DNA of 57,005 bases, from NCBI GenBank assembly GCA_005768755.1, contig VAFL01000019.1, positions 1-57,005 of the forward strand, in the 5' to 3' direction. A model generated the notes under the pieces. That model did not search any database, was not told the origin of the DNA, and saw only the letters and a program-made list of their open reading frames with translations. Origin of the DNA: Paracoccus denitrificans. GTDB lineage: Bacteria > Pseudomonadota > Alphaproteobacteria > Rhodobacterales > Rhodobacteraceae. This document shows, one piece after another, positions 7,996 to 16,777 of the stretch (its first letter is position 1; each line of letters begins with the position of its first letter). The translations under genes were made by a program, and so were the position numbers.

Positions 7996-10092
7996 ATGAC
8001 TAAACAGACCTACTCGATTGAAGCCGGCAGCGCCGACCGGCTGGGCGCGCATCCTATTGGCGATGGCGTCAGTTTCGGCGTGTTCTCATCGCATGCGGAA
8101 AAGATCGAGATCTGCCTTTACACGCCGGACGGCGCGCACGAGATCCAGCGCCTTGCCCTGCCCGACCGGCTTGGCGACATCTGGCACGGCTTCATTCCCG
8201 GATTGCCGGAAGGCGCTGTCTACGGCCTGCGTGCCCACGGCCCCTATGAGCCGCAGCTGGGTCACCGCTTCAACCCCGCGAAGCTTCTGATTGATCCCTA
8301 TGTGCGGCGGCTGACAGGGCCGCTGATCCACGACGATGCGCTGCTTGGATATGACCCACGCGCCGCGCAGGCCGACATGTCGATCGATCACCGCGATTCA
8401 GCGCCTTTCGTGCCGAAAGGCATCGTCACCGCCGACCCGGCCCCCCTGCCGCGCGACAGGCGCGTGGCGCGTGACCGCGTGGTCATCTACGAAGCCCATC
8501 CCAAGGGCTTGACTGCCGCCCATCCCGGCGTGCCGGAAGCCGTTCGCGGACGATTTGCGGGGCTTGCGTCGGATGCCGTGATCGAACATCTGACGCGGCT
8601 TGGCATCACCACGCTGGAACTGTTGCCGGTCCAGGCGCATGCCAATGAGGCCTTTCTGCTGCGCAAGGGGCTTACGAATTACTGGGGTTATAATACGCTG
8701 GCCTTCTTCGCGCCGGAAACCGGATATACCCTGCATGGCGACCCGGCCGAATTTCGTGACATGGTCACCCGCCTGCACGGCGCAGGGATCGAGGTGATCC
8801 TGGACGTTGTCTACAACCACACCGCCGAAGGGAATGAGCTGGGCCCGACCCTGTCATTCCGTGGACTGGACAATGCCAGCTATTACCGTCTGATGGCCGA
8901 TAATCCGCGCTATTACGTCAATGATACGGGCACCGGAAACACGGTCGATTGCGCCCATCCGATGGTCTTGCGCATGGTGCTGGATTCGCTGCGTTACTGG
9001 GTCGAGCATATGGGCGTCGACGGTTTCCGCTTTGATCTCGCCACGGTGCTGGGCCGAGAGCCTGCAGGATTTCAGCGCGATGGCCGGTTTTTATCGGCGC
9101 TCAGGCAGGACCCGGTGCTTGCCAATATCCGCCTGATCGCAGAACCGTGGGATGTCGGACCGGGCGGATATCAACTGGGCGCGTTCCCGCCCCCTTTCCT
9201 GGAATGGAATGACCGTTTTCGCGACGGCACCCGCCGCTTCTGGCGCGGCGACGCAAACATTGCCGATCTGGCGGAACGGGTCACCGGCTCTGCCCCGGTT
9301 TTCGATCATTCCGGCCGTGCGCCGCAGGCGACGGTCAATTTCATCACGGCGCATGACGGCTTTACGCTGGCAGATCTGACCAGTTTCAATCAGAAGCACA
9401 ACCTTCCCAACCACGAAGGCAATCGCGACGGGCATAACGAAAACTACTCGGACAATATGGGTCATGAGGGTGCGACGGATGATCCCGCCATCCTCGATGC
9501 CCGCGCCCGGCGCAGGCGTAATCTGCTTGCCACGATGTTCCTGTCCCAGGGCACGCCCATGCTGCTGGCCGGTGACGAGATCGGCAATTCGCAGGATGGA
9601 AACAACAACGCCTATTGCCAGGACAATCAGACTGGCTGGATCAACTGGGACACGCCCGATCAGGCACTTGCGGATTTCACGTCCCGCCTCATCGCATTGC
9701 GGCTGTCTCATCCGGTCCTTCATCAGCGCCGTTTCCTGCATTCACTGCCCATCCCCGAAGGTGGCCGCGATCTGATCTGGCATCTTCCCGGCGGGGCCGA
9801 GCCTTCGGACAGCGACTGGCAACAACCGGGGCTGCGCGCCCTTGGGCTGGAACTGCGAATGGCCGCGAATTCGCCCGAACGCGCTGAACATGCCGCTGAT
9901 GCCGCATACATCGCAGTCAATGGCGGCGCCGCTGCGGTCCAGATGGCGCTGCCTGCATTACCGGAAGGTGGGTGGATGCGGGTTCTCGACACTTCGCAGC
10001 CGATCGCGCAGGATCGCGCCGAAGACGGAACGGTTGCCGAAGTCGCCGCCGATTCCATAGCTGTATTTGTGCCAGAGGGGGGCCGCACATGA
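7996..10092 (+). CDS. glgX: glycogen debranching enzyme
   Basis: GH13 isoamylase-type enzyme that hydrolyses alpha-1,6 branches of phosphorylase-limited glycogen. The 698-residue product has a CBM48 N-terminus (VSFGVFSSHAEKIEICLYTP) and a barrel with DVVYNHTAEGN. The nucleophile Asp lies in VDGFRFDLATVLGR, the acid/base Glu in LIAEPWDVG, and NFITAHDGFTLADL follows. The gap to glgA is 7 bp, and the stop overlaps the pgm start as ATGA. Together with GlgP it completes glycogen breakdown. Confidence 0.94.
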   Translation: MTKQTYSIEAGSADRLGAHPIGDGVSFGVFSSHAEKIEICLYTPDGAHEIQRLALPDRLGDIWHGFIPGLPEGAVYGLRAHGPYEPQLGHRFNPAKLLIDPYVRRLTGPLIHDDALLGYDPRAAQADMSIDHRDSAPFVPKGIVTADPAPLPRDRRVARDRVVIYEAHPKGLTAAHPGVPEAVRGRFAGLASDAVIEHLTRLGITTLELLPVQAHANEAFLLRKGLTNYWGYNTLAFFAPETGYTLHGDPAEFRDMVTRLHGAGIEVILDVVYNHTAEGNELGPTLSFRGLDNASYYRLMADNPRYYVNDTGTGNTVDCAHPMVLRMVLDSLRYWVEHMGVDGFRFDLATVLGREPAGFQRDGRFLSALRQDPVLANIRLIAEPWDVGPGGYQLGAFPPPFLEWNDRFRDGTRRFWRGDANIADLAERVTGSAPVFDHSGRAPQATVNFITAHDGFTLADLTSFNQKHNLPNHEGNRDGHNENYSDNMGHEGATDDPAILDARARRRRNLLATMFLSQGTPMLLAGDEIGNSQDGNNNAYCQDNQTGWINWDTPDQALADFTSRLIALRLSHPVLHQRRFLHSLPIPEGGRDLIWHLPGGAEPSDSDWQQPGLRALGLELRMAANSPERAEHAADAAYIAVNGGAAAVQMALPALPEGGWMRVLDTSQPIAQDRAEDGTVAEVAADSIAVFVPEGGRT

Positions 10093-11720
10093 CCATCAAT
10101 ACCGTCCCGACCACACCCATCGAGGGTCAGAAGCCCGGAACATCGGGCCTTCGCAAGAAGACCCGCGTCTTCATGCAGAAGCATTATCTGGAGAATTTCG
10201 TACAATCGATCATCGACGCCATAGGCGGCGTCAAGGGCAAGACATTGGTCCTTGGCGGCGATGGGCGCTTCTTCAATGACCGCGCGGCCCAGGTAATTCT
10301 GCGCATGTGCGCGGCTCAGGGCGCTGAAAAGGTGATCGTGGGCACCGGCGCGATTCTGTCGACGCCCGCAGCCTCCAACCTGATCCGTCAGCGTGGTGCG
10401 GATGGCGGCTTCATCATGTCCGCAAGCCACAATCCCGGCGGCGAAAGTGAAGATTTCGGTCTGAAGTTCAACGGCGCGAATGGCGGCCCCGCGCCGGAAG
10501 GCGTGACCGACAAGATCTTCGCGCGCACGAAGGAACTGACCGAGTATCGGATCATGGAATCGCAGGACGTGGATCTGTCCCAACCCGGTCGCGCAACCTT
10601 GGGAGAGATGGAGATCGAGATCGTCGATCCCGTCACCGATTACGCCGCACTCATGGAAACGCTTTTCGATTTCGATGCGATCCGGGCACTGCTTGCTGGA
10701 GGATTCCGCCTGCGCTTCGACGCCATGCACGCCGTCACCGGCCCCTATGCGCGCGAGATCCTTGAAAACCGCCTTGGCGCAAAGTCCGGCAGTGTGGTCA
10801 ACGCCAAGCCCCTGCCCGATTTCGGCGGCGGTCACCCCGATCCGAACCCGGTCTGGGCGCATGAGCTGATGGAGGTCATGACCGGACCGAACGCTCCCGA
10901 TTTCGGGGCAGCGTCCGATGGCGATGGCGACCGTAACATGATCGTCGGTCGCGGCGCCTATGTCACGCCTTCGGACAGTCTGGCGGTGCTGGCGGCGAAC
11001 GCTCATCTTGCGCCCGGCTATGCCAGTGGCCTTGCCGGGGTTGCCCGCTCGATGCCGACGTCACGGGCCGCCGATCTGGTCGCCGAAAAGGCCGGGATCG
11101 GCAGCTATGAAACACCGACGGGCTGGAAATTCTTCGGCAATCTTCTGGATGCTGGCAAAGCCACGCTTTGCGGAGAGGAATCGGCCGGCACCGGTTCTGA
11201 CCATGTCCGCGAGAAAGACGGGCTGTGGGCCGTGCTGCTGTGGCTGAACATTCTGGCCGCGCGAAAGCAGTCAGTGGCAGAGATCATGGACGCGCACTGG
11301 GCCGAATACGGGCGCAACTATTACTCGCGACACGATTACGAGGCCGTTCCCAGCGATGATGCCAATGCGCTTGTGGATCGGCTGCGCGGAATGCTGGGCG
11401 ATCTGCCGGGTCAGGAATTTGCCGGGCTGACCGTCGAAAGCGCCGATGATTTCGCCTATCTAGACCCGGTCGACGGCTCGACCTCGAAAAACCAGGGCAT
11501 ACGTATCGCCTTCACCGATGGGTCGCGTATCGTCATGCGGCTGTCGGGAACGGGTACTGAAGGGGCAACGCTGCGGGTCTATCTGGAACGGTATCAATCC
11601 GCGGATGGCAAGCTTGACATGCCGGTCGACGACGCCCTGGCCCCGGTCGTGCAGGCGGCCGAGGAGATCGCCCGGATTCGCCAGCATACAGGCCGCGACG
11701 CGCCCGACGTGACCACCTGA
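10089..11720 (+). CDS. pgm: alpha-D-glucose phosphate-specific phosphoglucomutase
   Basis: Interconverts glucose-1-phosphate and glucose-6-phosphate, linking glycogen to central metabolism. The 543-residue product has the phosphoserine loop MSASHNPGG, the metal loop ASDGDGDRNMIVG, the sugar-binding GEESAGTGSDHVREKDG and the phosphate-binding RLSGTGTEGATLR. The true start is the ATGA overlap with glgX. The frame is open further upstream (from 9972), but that part lies inside glgX. It is the last gene of the glycogen operon. No strong terminator is visible in the next 150 bp. Confidence 0.95.
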   Translation: MTINTVPTTPIEGQKPGTSGLRKKTRVFMQKHYLENFVQSIIDAIGGVKGKTLVLGGDGRFFNDRAAQVILRMCAAQGAEKVIVGTGAILSTPAASNLIRQRGADGGFIMSASHNPGGESEDFGLKFNGANGGPAPEGVTDKIFARTKELTEYRIMESQDVDLSQPGRATLGEMEIEIVDPVTDYAALMETLFDFDAIRALLAGGFRLRFDAMHAVTGPYAREILENRLGAKSGSVVNAKPLPDFGGGHPDPNPVWAHELMEVMTGPNAPDFGAASDGDGDRNMIVGRGAYVTPSDSLAVLAANAHLAPGYASGLAGVARSMPTSRAADLVAEKAGIGSYETPTGWKFFGNLLDAGKATLCGEESAGTGSDHVREKDGLWAVLLWLNILAARKQSVAEIMDAHWAEYGRNYYSRHDYEAVPSDDANALVDRLRGMLGDLPGQEFAGLTVESADDFAYLDPVDGSTSKNQGIRIAFTDGSRIVMRLSGTGTEGATLRVYLERYQSADGKLDMPVDDALAPVVQAAEEIARIRQHTGRDAPDVTT

Positions 11721-11781
11721 ACCCGCGCGCGGACTGCCTGTTTTTCTGGCAATCTGCCACACCAGTGCACGACCCGTGAAC

Positions 11782-11806
11782 ATTCGTGCTGCATTGCAGC
11801 ACGAAT
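11782..11806. promoter_or_regulatory. perfect 12-bp inverted repeat with 1-nt centre upstream of nasT
   Basis: ATTCGTGCTGCA (11782-11793) and its exact reverse complement TGCAGCACGAAT (11795-11806) flank a single T. The element lies 62 bp downstream of pgm and 75 bp upstream of the nasT ATG. It has no following U-run, so it does not look like a terminator. It could be a dimeric-regulator operator or a hairpin in the nasT leader. The regulator is unknown. Confidence 0.6.
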
Positions 11807-11880
11807 GGCCGCGCTGGATTGACCATCCTGGCCCTTGCCCGCATGCCTCGATCTCAGGGCTCAGCAATCGCGGTGCAGGA

Positions 11881-12465
11881 ATGGCCACGCCTCTTTCCAT
11901 CATTATTGTCGACAGCGACCCCGAACGCGCGCGGACCATCTGCGACGGGTTGGACGGAATTCCAGACACCAGATTTACGGTGGTTCCGCCCGGTCAAGGG
12001 CTTGCGCGGCGTATTTCGGCGCTGAACCCCGATCTGGTCCTGATCGACGCCGACAATGCCGCGCGCGACGAAATGGAGGAATTGACACTCGCCTCTGGTC
12101 CCATGGAGCGCCCGGTTGCGGTCTTCATCAACCGCTCGGACAGTGCCATGACCCGCGCCATGATCGAAGCGGGTGTTGCGGCCTACGTCGTCGATGGCCT
12201 TGCACCTGCACGGATCGGCCCGGTGGTCGATGCCGCCATCGCAAGGTTCAACTTGCTGCAGAAGATGCGCAGCGAACTCAGCGCGACGCGCGCGGCGCTG
12301 GAGGATCGCAAACAGATCGACCGCGCGAAAGGCATCGTCATGCGGGCGCGCGGCATTTCCGAAGACGAGGCCTATGCCCTGATGCGCCGCAACGCCATGG
12401 AAAAGGGCCGAAAGATCGCGGACATTGCGCGCGCGATCGTGACCGCGGCCGAGGTGCTGAAATGA
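11881..12465 (+). CDS. nasT: NasT, ANTAR-domain antitermination regulator of nitrate/nitrite assimilation
   Basis: A 194-residue response-regulator-like protein. The N-terminal pseudo-receiver (LSIIIVDSDPERART) leads to an RNA-binding ANTAR domain (about residues 135-190: RKQIDRAKGIVMRARGISED, then EKGRKIADIARAI). In characterised NasTS systems NasS holds NasT when the inducer is absent. Released NasT binds paired hexaloop hairpins and prevents termination. Matching hairpins are present upstream of nasB here. The chosen ATG follows a GCAGGA ribosome site. An in-frame ATG 105 bp earlier would run through the palindrome. The stop overlaps nasS (ATGA). Confidence 0.9.
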   Translation: MATPLSIIIVDSDPERARTICDGLDGIPDTRFTVVPPGQGLARRISALNPDLVLIDADNAARDEMEELTLASGPMERPVAVFINRSDSAMTRAMIEAGVAAYVVDGLAPARIGPVVDAAIARFNLLQKMRSELSATRAALEDRKQIDRAKGIVMRARGISEDEAYALMRRNAMEKGRKIADIARAIVTAAEVLK

Positions 12466-13619
12466 CCACGACGGTCGATTTCGGCTATGTCCCGCTGCTG
12501 GACGCGGCCCCTTTGATCCTGGCCGAAGAACTTGGCTTCGCTGCCGAGGAGCGGCTGCATTTTCGCCTGCACCCGGCGCAAAGCTGGTCACAGTTGCGCG
12601 ACATGGTTGCGCTTGGTCGCGTCGATGCAGCGCAGATGCTTTCGGTTATCCCCGTCGCGGGGCGTTTGGGTCTGGGCGGCGTGCCGGTTCAGTTCGATGC
12701 ACCCATGGTCTTGTCGCTTGGCGGTCAGGTGATCGGCGTGTCGCCCGCGCTGGCGGAGGAACTGCGGATGAACGGCATGCACGCGGATTTCACCGACGCG
12801 ACGGCCCTGCGCGAGGCCATGCGTCGCACCCGCCCCGATGGCCTGCGCTGCGGTGTGCCTTTCCCCTTTTCCATGCATCACGAATTGTTGCATCTGTGGC
12901 TGGACGGCGCGGTGCGCCTGTCCGCCGTCACGGTTCCCCCGTCGCTTACGGCAGACGCACTGGCCGCCGGCGAGATCGAGGCGTTCTGCGTGGGTGAACC
13001 CTGGGGCTCACATGCCGTGATGCGCGGGCATGCCGTGCTGCTTTTGCCGGGCACCGCAATCTGGAGTGCCGCGCCCGAAAAGGTCCTGGTCATGCGCAAG
13101 GGCTGGGCAGAAGATCACGGCGATCTGGCCGGTCAGATCCTGCGCGCCATCTGGCGCTGCTGCCAGTGGCTGGCACAGCCGGGCAGCTGGTCCACCGCAT
13201 CCGACCTGCTGGCGCGCTCCAACGCGCTGAATGTCGATGCCGAGTTGATCGAGCGCGCAATGTCCGGTCACCTCGTCCCGGCGCTGAATGCCGCCGCGGT
13301 CGACAGTCCCGGCTTTGTCGAGTTTCACGCCGGCGCGGCAAATTTTCCCTGGCGCTCTCAGGCGGCCTGGATCGGCTGGCATCTGGCACGCCGCAATGGC
13401 CTTGACCCAGTCGAAAGTGCAAGGCGCGCTGCCGAATGCTGGCGCCCGGACCTGTTCAGGCAACATTTGGCAGGCGATGCCGTTTTGCCTGCGGCCTCTG
13501 CCAAGGTCGAAGGCGCGAATGCAACACCGATCCTGGCCGGTGCGAATCGTGGTGCCGTCCTTCTGGGCCGAAACGCGTTTTTCGATGGGCGCAATTTTGA
13601 TCTTTCTGCACTCAGTTGA
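12462..13619 (+). CDS. nasS: NasS, cytoplasmic nitrate/nitrite-sensing NrtA-like protein
   Basis: A 385-residue periplasmic-binding-protein fold of the NrtA/CmpA type without a signal peptide, as expected for a cytoplasmic sensor that sequesters NasT. The N-terminus (TVDFGYVPLLDAAPLILAEELGF) and the central VGEPWGSHAVMRGHAV segment are family-typical. ATGA overlap with nasT implies coupled, stoichiometric production of the two partners. Ligand specificity (nitrate or nitrite) cannot be read from the sequence. No transporter permease is next to it, so it is not an ABC transport component. Confidence 0.88.
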   Translation: MTTTVDFGYVPLLDAAPLILAEELGFAAEERLHFRLHPAQSWSQLRDMVALGRVDAAQMLSVIPVAGRLGLGGVPVQFDAPMVLSLGGQVIGVSPALAEELRMNGMHADFTDATALREAMRRTRPDGLRCGVPFPFSMHHELLHLWLDGAVRLSAVTVPPSLTADALAAGEIEAFCVGEPWGSHAVMRGHAVLLLPGTAIWSAAPEKVLVMRKGWAEDHGDLAGQILRAIWRCCQWLAQPGSWSTASDLLARSNALNVDAELIERAMSGHLVPALNAAAVDSPGFVEFHAGAANFPWRSQAAWIGWHLARRNGLDPVESARRAAECWRPDLFRQHLAGDAVLPAASAKVEGANATPILAGANRGAVLLGRNAFFDGRNFDLSALS

Positions 13620-13707
13620 GGCAGTTTTGATCAGAATGCCGCATCGCAGCGGGAATATTGCCGCAATCGCATGACAGGCCCGGCCAAGGCCGCGCAGTCT
13701 GAAGGCA

Positions 13708-13828
13708 GGAACACCGCAGTTCCAGCGAAGACCCCTCTCGCCCGAATGTCCGGGCAAAACGGCAAAGCCGCCGAACCCCGCCGCGCTCCTCCCCCCTTCT
13801 CCCGCGGCAGGTGTTTCGGCGGCTTTTT
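13708..13828 (+). promoter_or_regulatory. ANTAR-type antitermination leader of nasBGH
   Basis: The 373-bp gap between nasS and nasB carries three ordered structures. P1 (13708-13723) is stem GGAAC/GTTCC with six-base loop ACCGCA. P2 (13740-13755) is stem GCCCG/CGGGC with loop AATGTC. Then comes an intrinsic terminator: AAAGCCGCCGAA (13764-13775) pairs with TTCGGCGGCTTT (13815-13826), with an inner GCCGCG/CGCGGC stem and a T5 run. Both hexaloops have A at position 1 and G at position 4, the signature of ANTAR-protein RNA targets. With nasT just upstream, this is very likely the NasT target. P2 does not obviously overlap the terminator stem. Confidence 0.9.
13762..13828 (+). terminator. attenuator terminator in the nasB leader
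   Basis: Twelve-base-pair outer stem (13764-13775 with 13815-13826) plus a six-base inner stem (13780-13785 with 13803-13808), followed by TTTTT ending at 13828. It lies 164 bp before nasB and can end transcription from the nasTS side unless antitermination occurs. It also serves as the nasS terminator. Confidence 0.88.
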
Positions 13829-13992
13829 CACATCTGAAGAAGCGATATGTCCCGAACGATCCCGCACCACGCCGCCCCATGCACGTCGAACATCCGGCCC
13901 CGCGCCATGGTTGTGACGGCGCGCATTGATGGGCGCGACCCGATCAATGTGACTGTCGATGACAAAGAAAAAGCCCACAAGAAGGAAGCTGT

Positions 13993-16431
13993 ATGATGAC
14001 CGCACACAAGGAACGCCTTGTCGTCATTGGCGCCGGTATGGCCTCGGGCCGAATGCTCGAAGTCCTGACCGACGCGCAAGCCCCCTATGACATCACCCTG
14101 TTCAACGCCGAGCCGCGCGGAAACTATAACCGCATCATGCTGTCGCCGGTTTTGTCGGGCGAAAAGACTTACGAGGAAATCGTCACGCATGACGACACCT
14201 GGTATGCGGAACGCGGCATCACCACGCGCTTCGGCGAACATATCGTCAAGATCGACCGCAAGGCCAAGGTCGTCACTGGCCAGCATGGCGATCTGGCCTA
14301 TGACAAGCTGGTCATCGCCACCGGGTCCGCGCCCTTCATGATCCCCGTCGTCGGGCGCGATCTGCCGGGCGTCATCGCTTACCGCGACCTTGACGACACC
14401 AATACCATGATCGCGGCGGCCAAACCGGGCGCCGAGGCTGTGGTGATCGGCGGCGGCCTTCTGGGCCTTGAAGCCGCCGCCGGACTTCAGATGCGCGGCA
14501 TGAAGGTGACCGTGATCCACATCATGGGCCACCTGATGGAGCGCCAGTTGGACCCTTCGGCCGGGTATCTGCTGCAAAAGGCGCTGGAGGCGCGCGGTAT
14601 CAAGGTCCATTGCAAGGGCGCCACCAAGGCGATCATGGGCGAGGAACGGGCCGAGGCCGTGCTGTTGGAAGATGGCACCGTCTACGGCGCCGATCTGGTG
14701 GTGATGGCGGTGGGCATCCGCCCGGAAACCCGCCTCGCCAATGATGCCGGCATCGAGGTCGAGCGCGGCATCACCGTGAACGACCAGTTGCGCACCAGCG
14801 ATCCATCGATCTACGCACTTGGCGAATGCGTCGAACATGACAAGCAATTGTTTGGCCTTGTCGCCCCGCTTTACGATCAGGCGAAGGTGCTGGCGGCAGA
14901 ACTGCTGGGGCAGCCTGCCGCCTTCCAGCCGGTCCAGACCGCGACCAAGCTGAAGGTCACCGGCTGCGACCTGTTCAGCGCCGGCGACTTCGCTGACGGC
15001 GAAGGGCGCGAGGATATCGTTTTCCGCGATCCGGGCCGGGGCATCTACAAGCGCCTGGTGCTGGAAGGTGACCGTCTGGTCGGCGCGGTCATGTATGGCG
15101 ACACGGCAGACGGCAACTGGTTCTTCGGGCTGATCAAGGACCAGACCGATGTGTCAGAAATGCGCGAGACACTGATCTTCGGCCCGGCCTTTCAGGGCGG
15201 GGGTTCCGTGGACCCTATGGCGGCCGTTGCAGCATTGCCGCCTGACGCAGAGATCTGCGGCTGCAACGGCGTCTGCAAGGGCAAGATCATGGATGCGGTG
15301 CTGGGGGGCGCAGACAGCCTCGACAAGGTGCGCGCCACGACCAAGGCAAGCGCGTCCTGCGGGACCTGCACCGGTCTTGTCCAGCAGGTAATGGCCCTGA
15401 CATTGGGGGGCGAGGTCCAGACCAAGGACTGCATGTGTGGCTGCACCGATCTGACGCATGAAGATGTGCGGCGGCTTATCAAGGCCAAGGGCCTGAAATC
15501 CATGCCTGCCGTCATGCAGGAATGCGGCTGGACGACGCCTGACGGCTGCGCGAAATGCCGCCCGGCGCTGAACTTCTATCTGCTTGCCGACTGGCCGCTG
15601 GATTACCGAGACGACCGGCAGGCGCGTTTCGTGAATGAACGCAATCACGCCAATATCCAGAAGGACGGCACCTATTCGGTGGTCCCGCGCATGTGGGGCG
15701 GCGTCACCACGCCCGCCGAATTGCGTGCCATCGCCGACGCGGCCGAGAAATACAACGTCCCCATGGTCAAGGTCACCGGCGGTCAGCGCATCGACCTGCT
15801 GGGCGTCCGCAAGGAGGACCTGCCCGCCATGTGGGCCGACCTGAACGACGCGGGCATGGTCAGTGGCCACGCCTATTCCAAGGGGCTGCGGACGGTGAAG
15901 ACCTGCGTCGGCAAGGAGTTCTGCCGCTTTGGCACGCAGGACTCGACCGGCCTCGGCATAAGGCTGGAGAAACTGCTTTGGGGGTCGTGGACACCGCACA
16001 AGGTCAAGCTGGGCGTATCCGGCTGCCCGCGCAACTGCGCGGAAGCCACCTGCAAGGATGTCGGCATCGTCTGCGTGGACAGCGGCTATCAGATCAGCGT
16101 GTCCGGCGCGGCGGGGATGGAGGTCAAGGAGACCGAGGCGCTTGCCACCGTCGCCACCGAAGACGAGGCCGTCGAATGGACCGCCGCCTTCATCCAGCTT
16201 TACCGCGAGAATGCGCGCTATCTGGACCGGGCGTGGAAATGGACCGCGAAAGTCGGGCTCGACTGGGTGAAGGAACATCTTTCCGATGCGGAAAACCGGC
16301 GCGCCTTGAACGAACGCTTCGAACTCAGCCAGTCGGTCTATCGCCGCGACCCATGGGCCGAACACGCCAAACCCGGCGCCCGCGACGAATTCTCGCCGCT
16401 GGCCGATTTCCGACTGGAGGCCGCAGAATGA
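13993..16431 (+). CDS. nasB: NADH-dependent assimilatory nitrite reductase, large subunit
   Basis: Reduces nitrite to ammonium with FAD, [2Fe-2S], [4Fe-4S] and siroheme. The 812-residue protein has an FAD motif (VVIGAGMASGR, residues about 10-20) and an NAD motif (VVIGGGLLGLEAA, about 153). Two BFD-like cysteine clusters follow (CGCNGVC near 422 with CGTC near 456; CMCGC near 480), then the siroheme/[4Fe-4S] cysteines C638, C644, C678 and C682 (CVGKEFC and CPRNC). A GAAGGAAG ribosome site precedes the start. The gene stands behind the NasT-type leader and is ATGA-coupled to nasG. Also called nirB. Confidence 0.95.
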   Translation: MMTAHKERLVVIGAGMASGRMLEVLTDAQAPYDITLFNAEPRGNYNRIMLSPVLSGEKTYEEIVTHDDTWYAERGITTRFGEHIVKIDRKAKVVTGQHGDLAYDKLVIATGSAPFMIPVVGRDLPGVIAYRDLDDTNTMIAAAKPGAEAVVIGGGLLGLEAAAGLQMRGMKVTVIHIMGHLMERQLDPSAGYLLQKALEARGIKVHCKGATKAIMGEERAEAVLLEDGTVYGADLVVMAVGIRPETRLANDAGIEVERGITVNDQLRTSDPSIYALGECVEHDKQLFGLVAPLYDQAKVLAAELLGQPAAFQPVQTATKLKVTGCDLFSAGDFADGEGREDIVFRDPGRGIYKRLVLEGDRLVGAVMYGDTADGNWFFGLIKDQTDVSEMRETLIFGPAFQGGGSVDPMAAVAALPPDAEICGCNGVCKGKIMDAVLGGADSLDKVRATTKASASCGTCTGLVQQVMALTLGGEVQTKDCMCGCTDLTHEDVRRLIKAKGLKSMPAVMQECGWTTPDGCAKCRPALNFYLLADWPLDYRDDRQARFVNERNHANIQKDGTYSVVPRMWGGVTTPAELRAIADAAEKYNVPMVKVTGGQRIDLLGVRKEDLPAMWADLNDAGMVSGHAYSKGLRTVKTCVGKEFCRFGTQDSTGLGIRLEKLLWGSWTPHKVKLGVSGCPRNCAEATCKDVGIVCVDSGYQISVSGAAGMEVKETEALATVATEDEAVEWTAAFIQLYRENARYLDRAWKWTAKVGLDWVKEHLSDAENRRALNERFELSQSVYRRDPWAEHAKPGARDEFSPLADFRLEAAE

Positions 16432-16763
16432 CCAACTGGATCGACATCGCCGCATTGGACGACATCCCCCCGCAGGGCGCGCGACTGATCCGCACCCGCA
16501 CCGGCTGCGTGGCGCTGTTCCGCACCCATGACGACCGGGTCTTCGCGCTGGATGACCGCTGCCCCCACAAGGGCGGGCCGCTGTCCGAAGGCATCGTTGC
16601 CGGCCACACCATCACCTGCCCGCTGCATAACTGGGTGTTCGACCTGAACACCGGCGCAGCCCAGGGTGCGGATGAAGGCAGCGTCACCACCTATCCCGCA
16701 AGGATCGAAAACGGCCGCGTCTTGGTCGGTTCCGAAATCATTGCCCGCCGTCAGGCCGCCTGA
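16428..16763 (+). CDS. nasG: nitrite reductase Rieske-type small subunit
   Basis: A 111-residue NirD/NasG-like protein that transfers electrons to or within the nitrite reductase. Unlike many NirD proteins it keeps complete Rieske ligands: C45-P-H47 and C64-P-L-H67, separated by 16 residues, so it should bind a [2Fe-2S] cluster. The ATG overlaps the nasB stop. The naming follows the Paracoccus nas cluster, where this gene also sits between the reductase and the transporter. Confidence 0.9.
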   Translation: MTNWIDIAALDDIPPQGARLIRTRTGCVALFRTHDDRVFALDDRCPHKGGPLSEGIVAGHTITCPLHNWVFDLNTGAAQGADEGSVTTYPARIENGRVLVGSEIIARRQAA

Positions 16764-16777
16764 GAAGGAGCGAACCC

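Noticed and set aside
11745..11765. Possible sigma-54 promoter (TGGCA...) upstream of nasT
   Set aside because: The GG of the -24 box is present but no GC occurs at the required -12 spacing. The TGGCA-ATC-TGCCA stretch is only a short inverted repeat.
11835..12461. Upstream extension of the nasS frame overlapping all of nasT
   Set aside because: The extended N-terminus is low-complexity Arg-rich shadow sequence. The ATGA overlap at 12462 gives a standard NasS start.
13878..13928. Short leader reading frame (starting MHVEHPAPRH) in the nasB leader
   Set aside because: No ribosome site precedes it, it lies after the terminator, and the hairpin/ANTAR arrangement explains the region better than a leader peptide.
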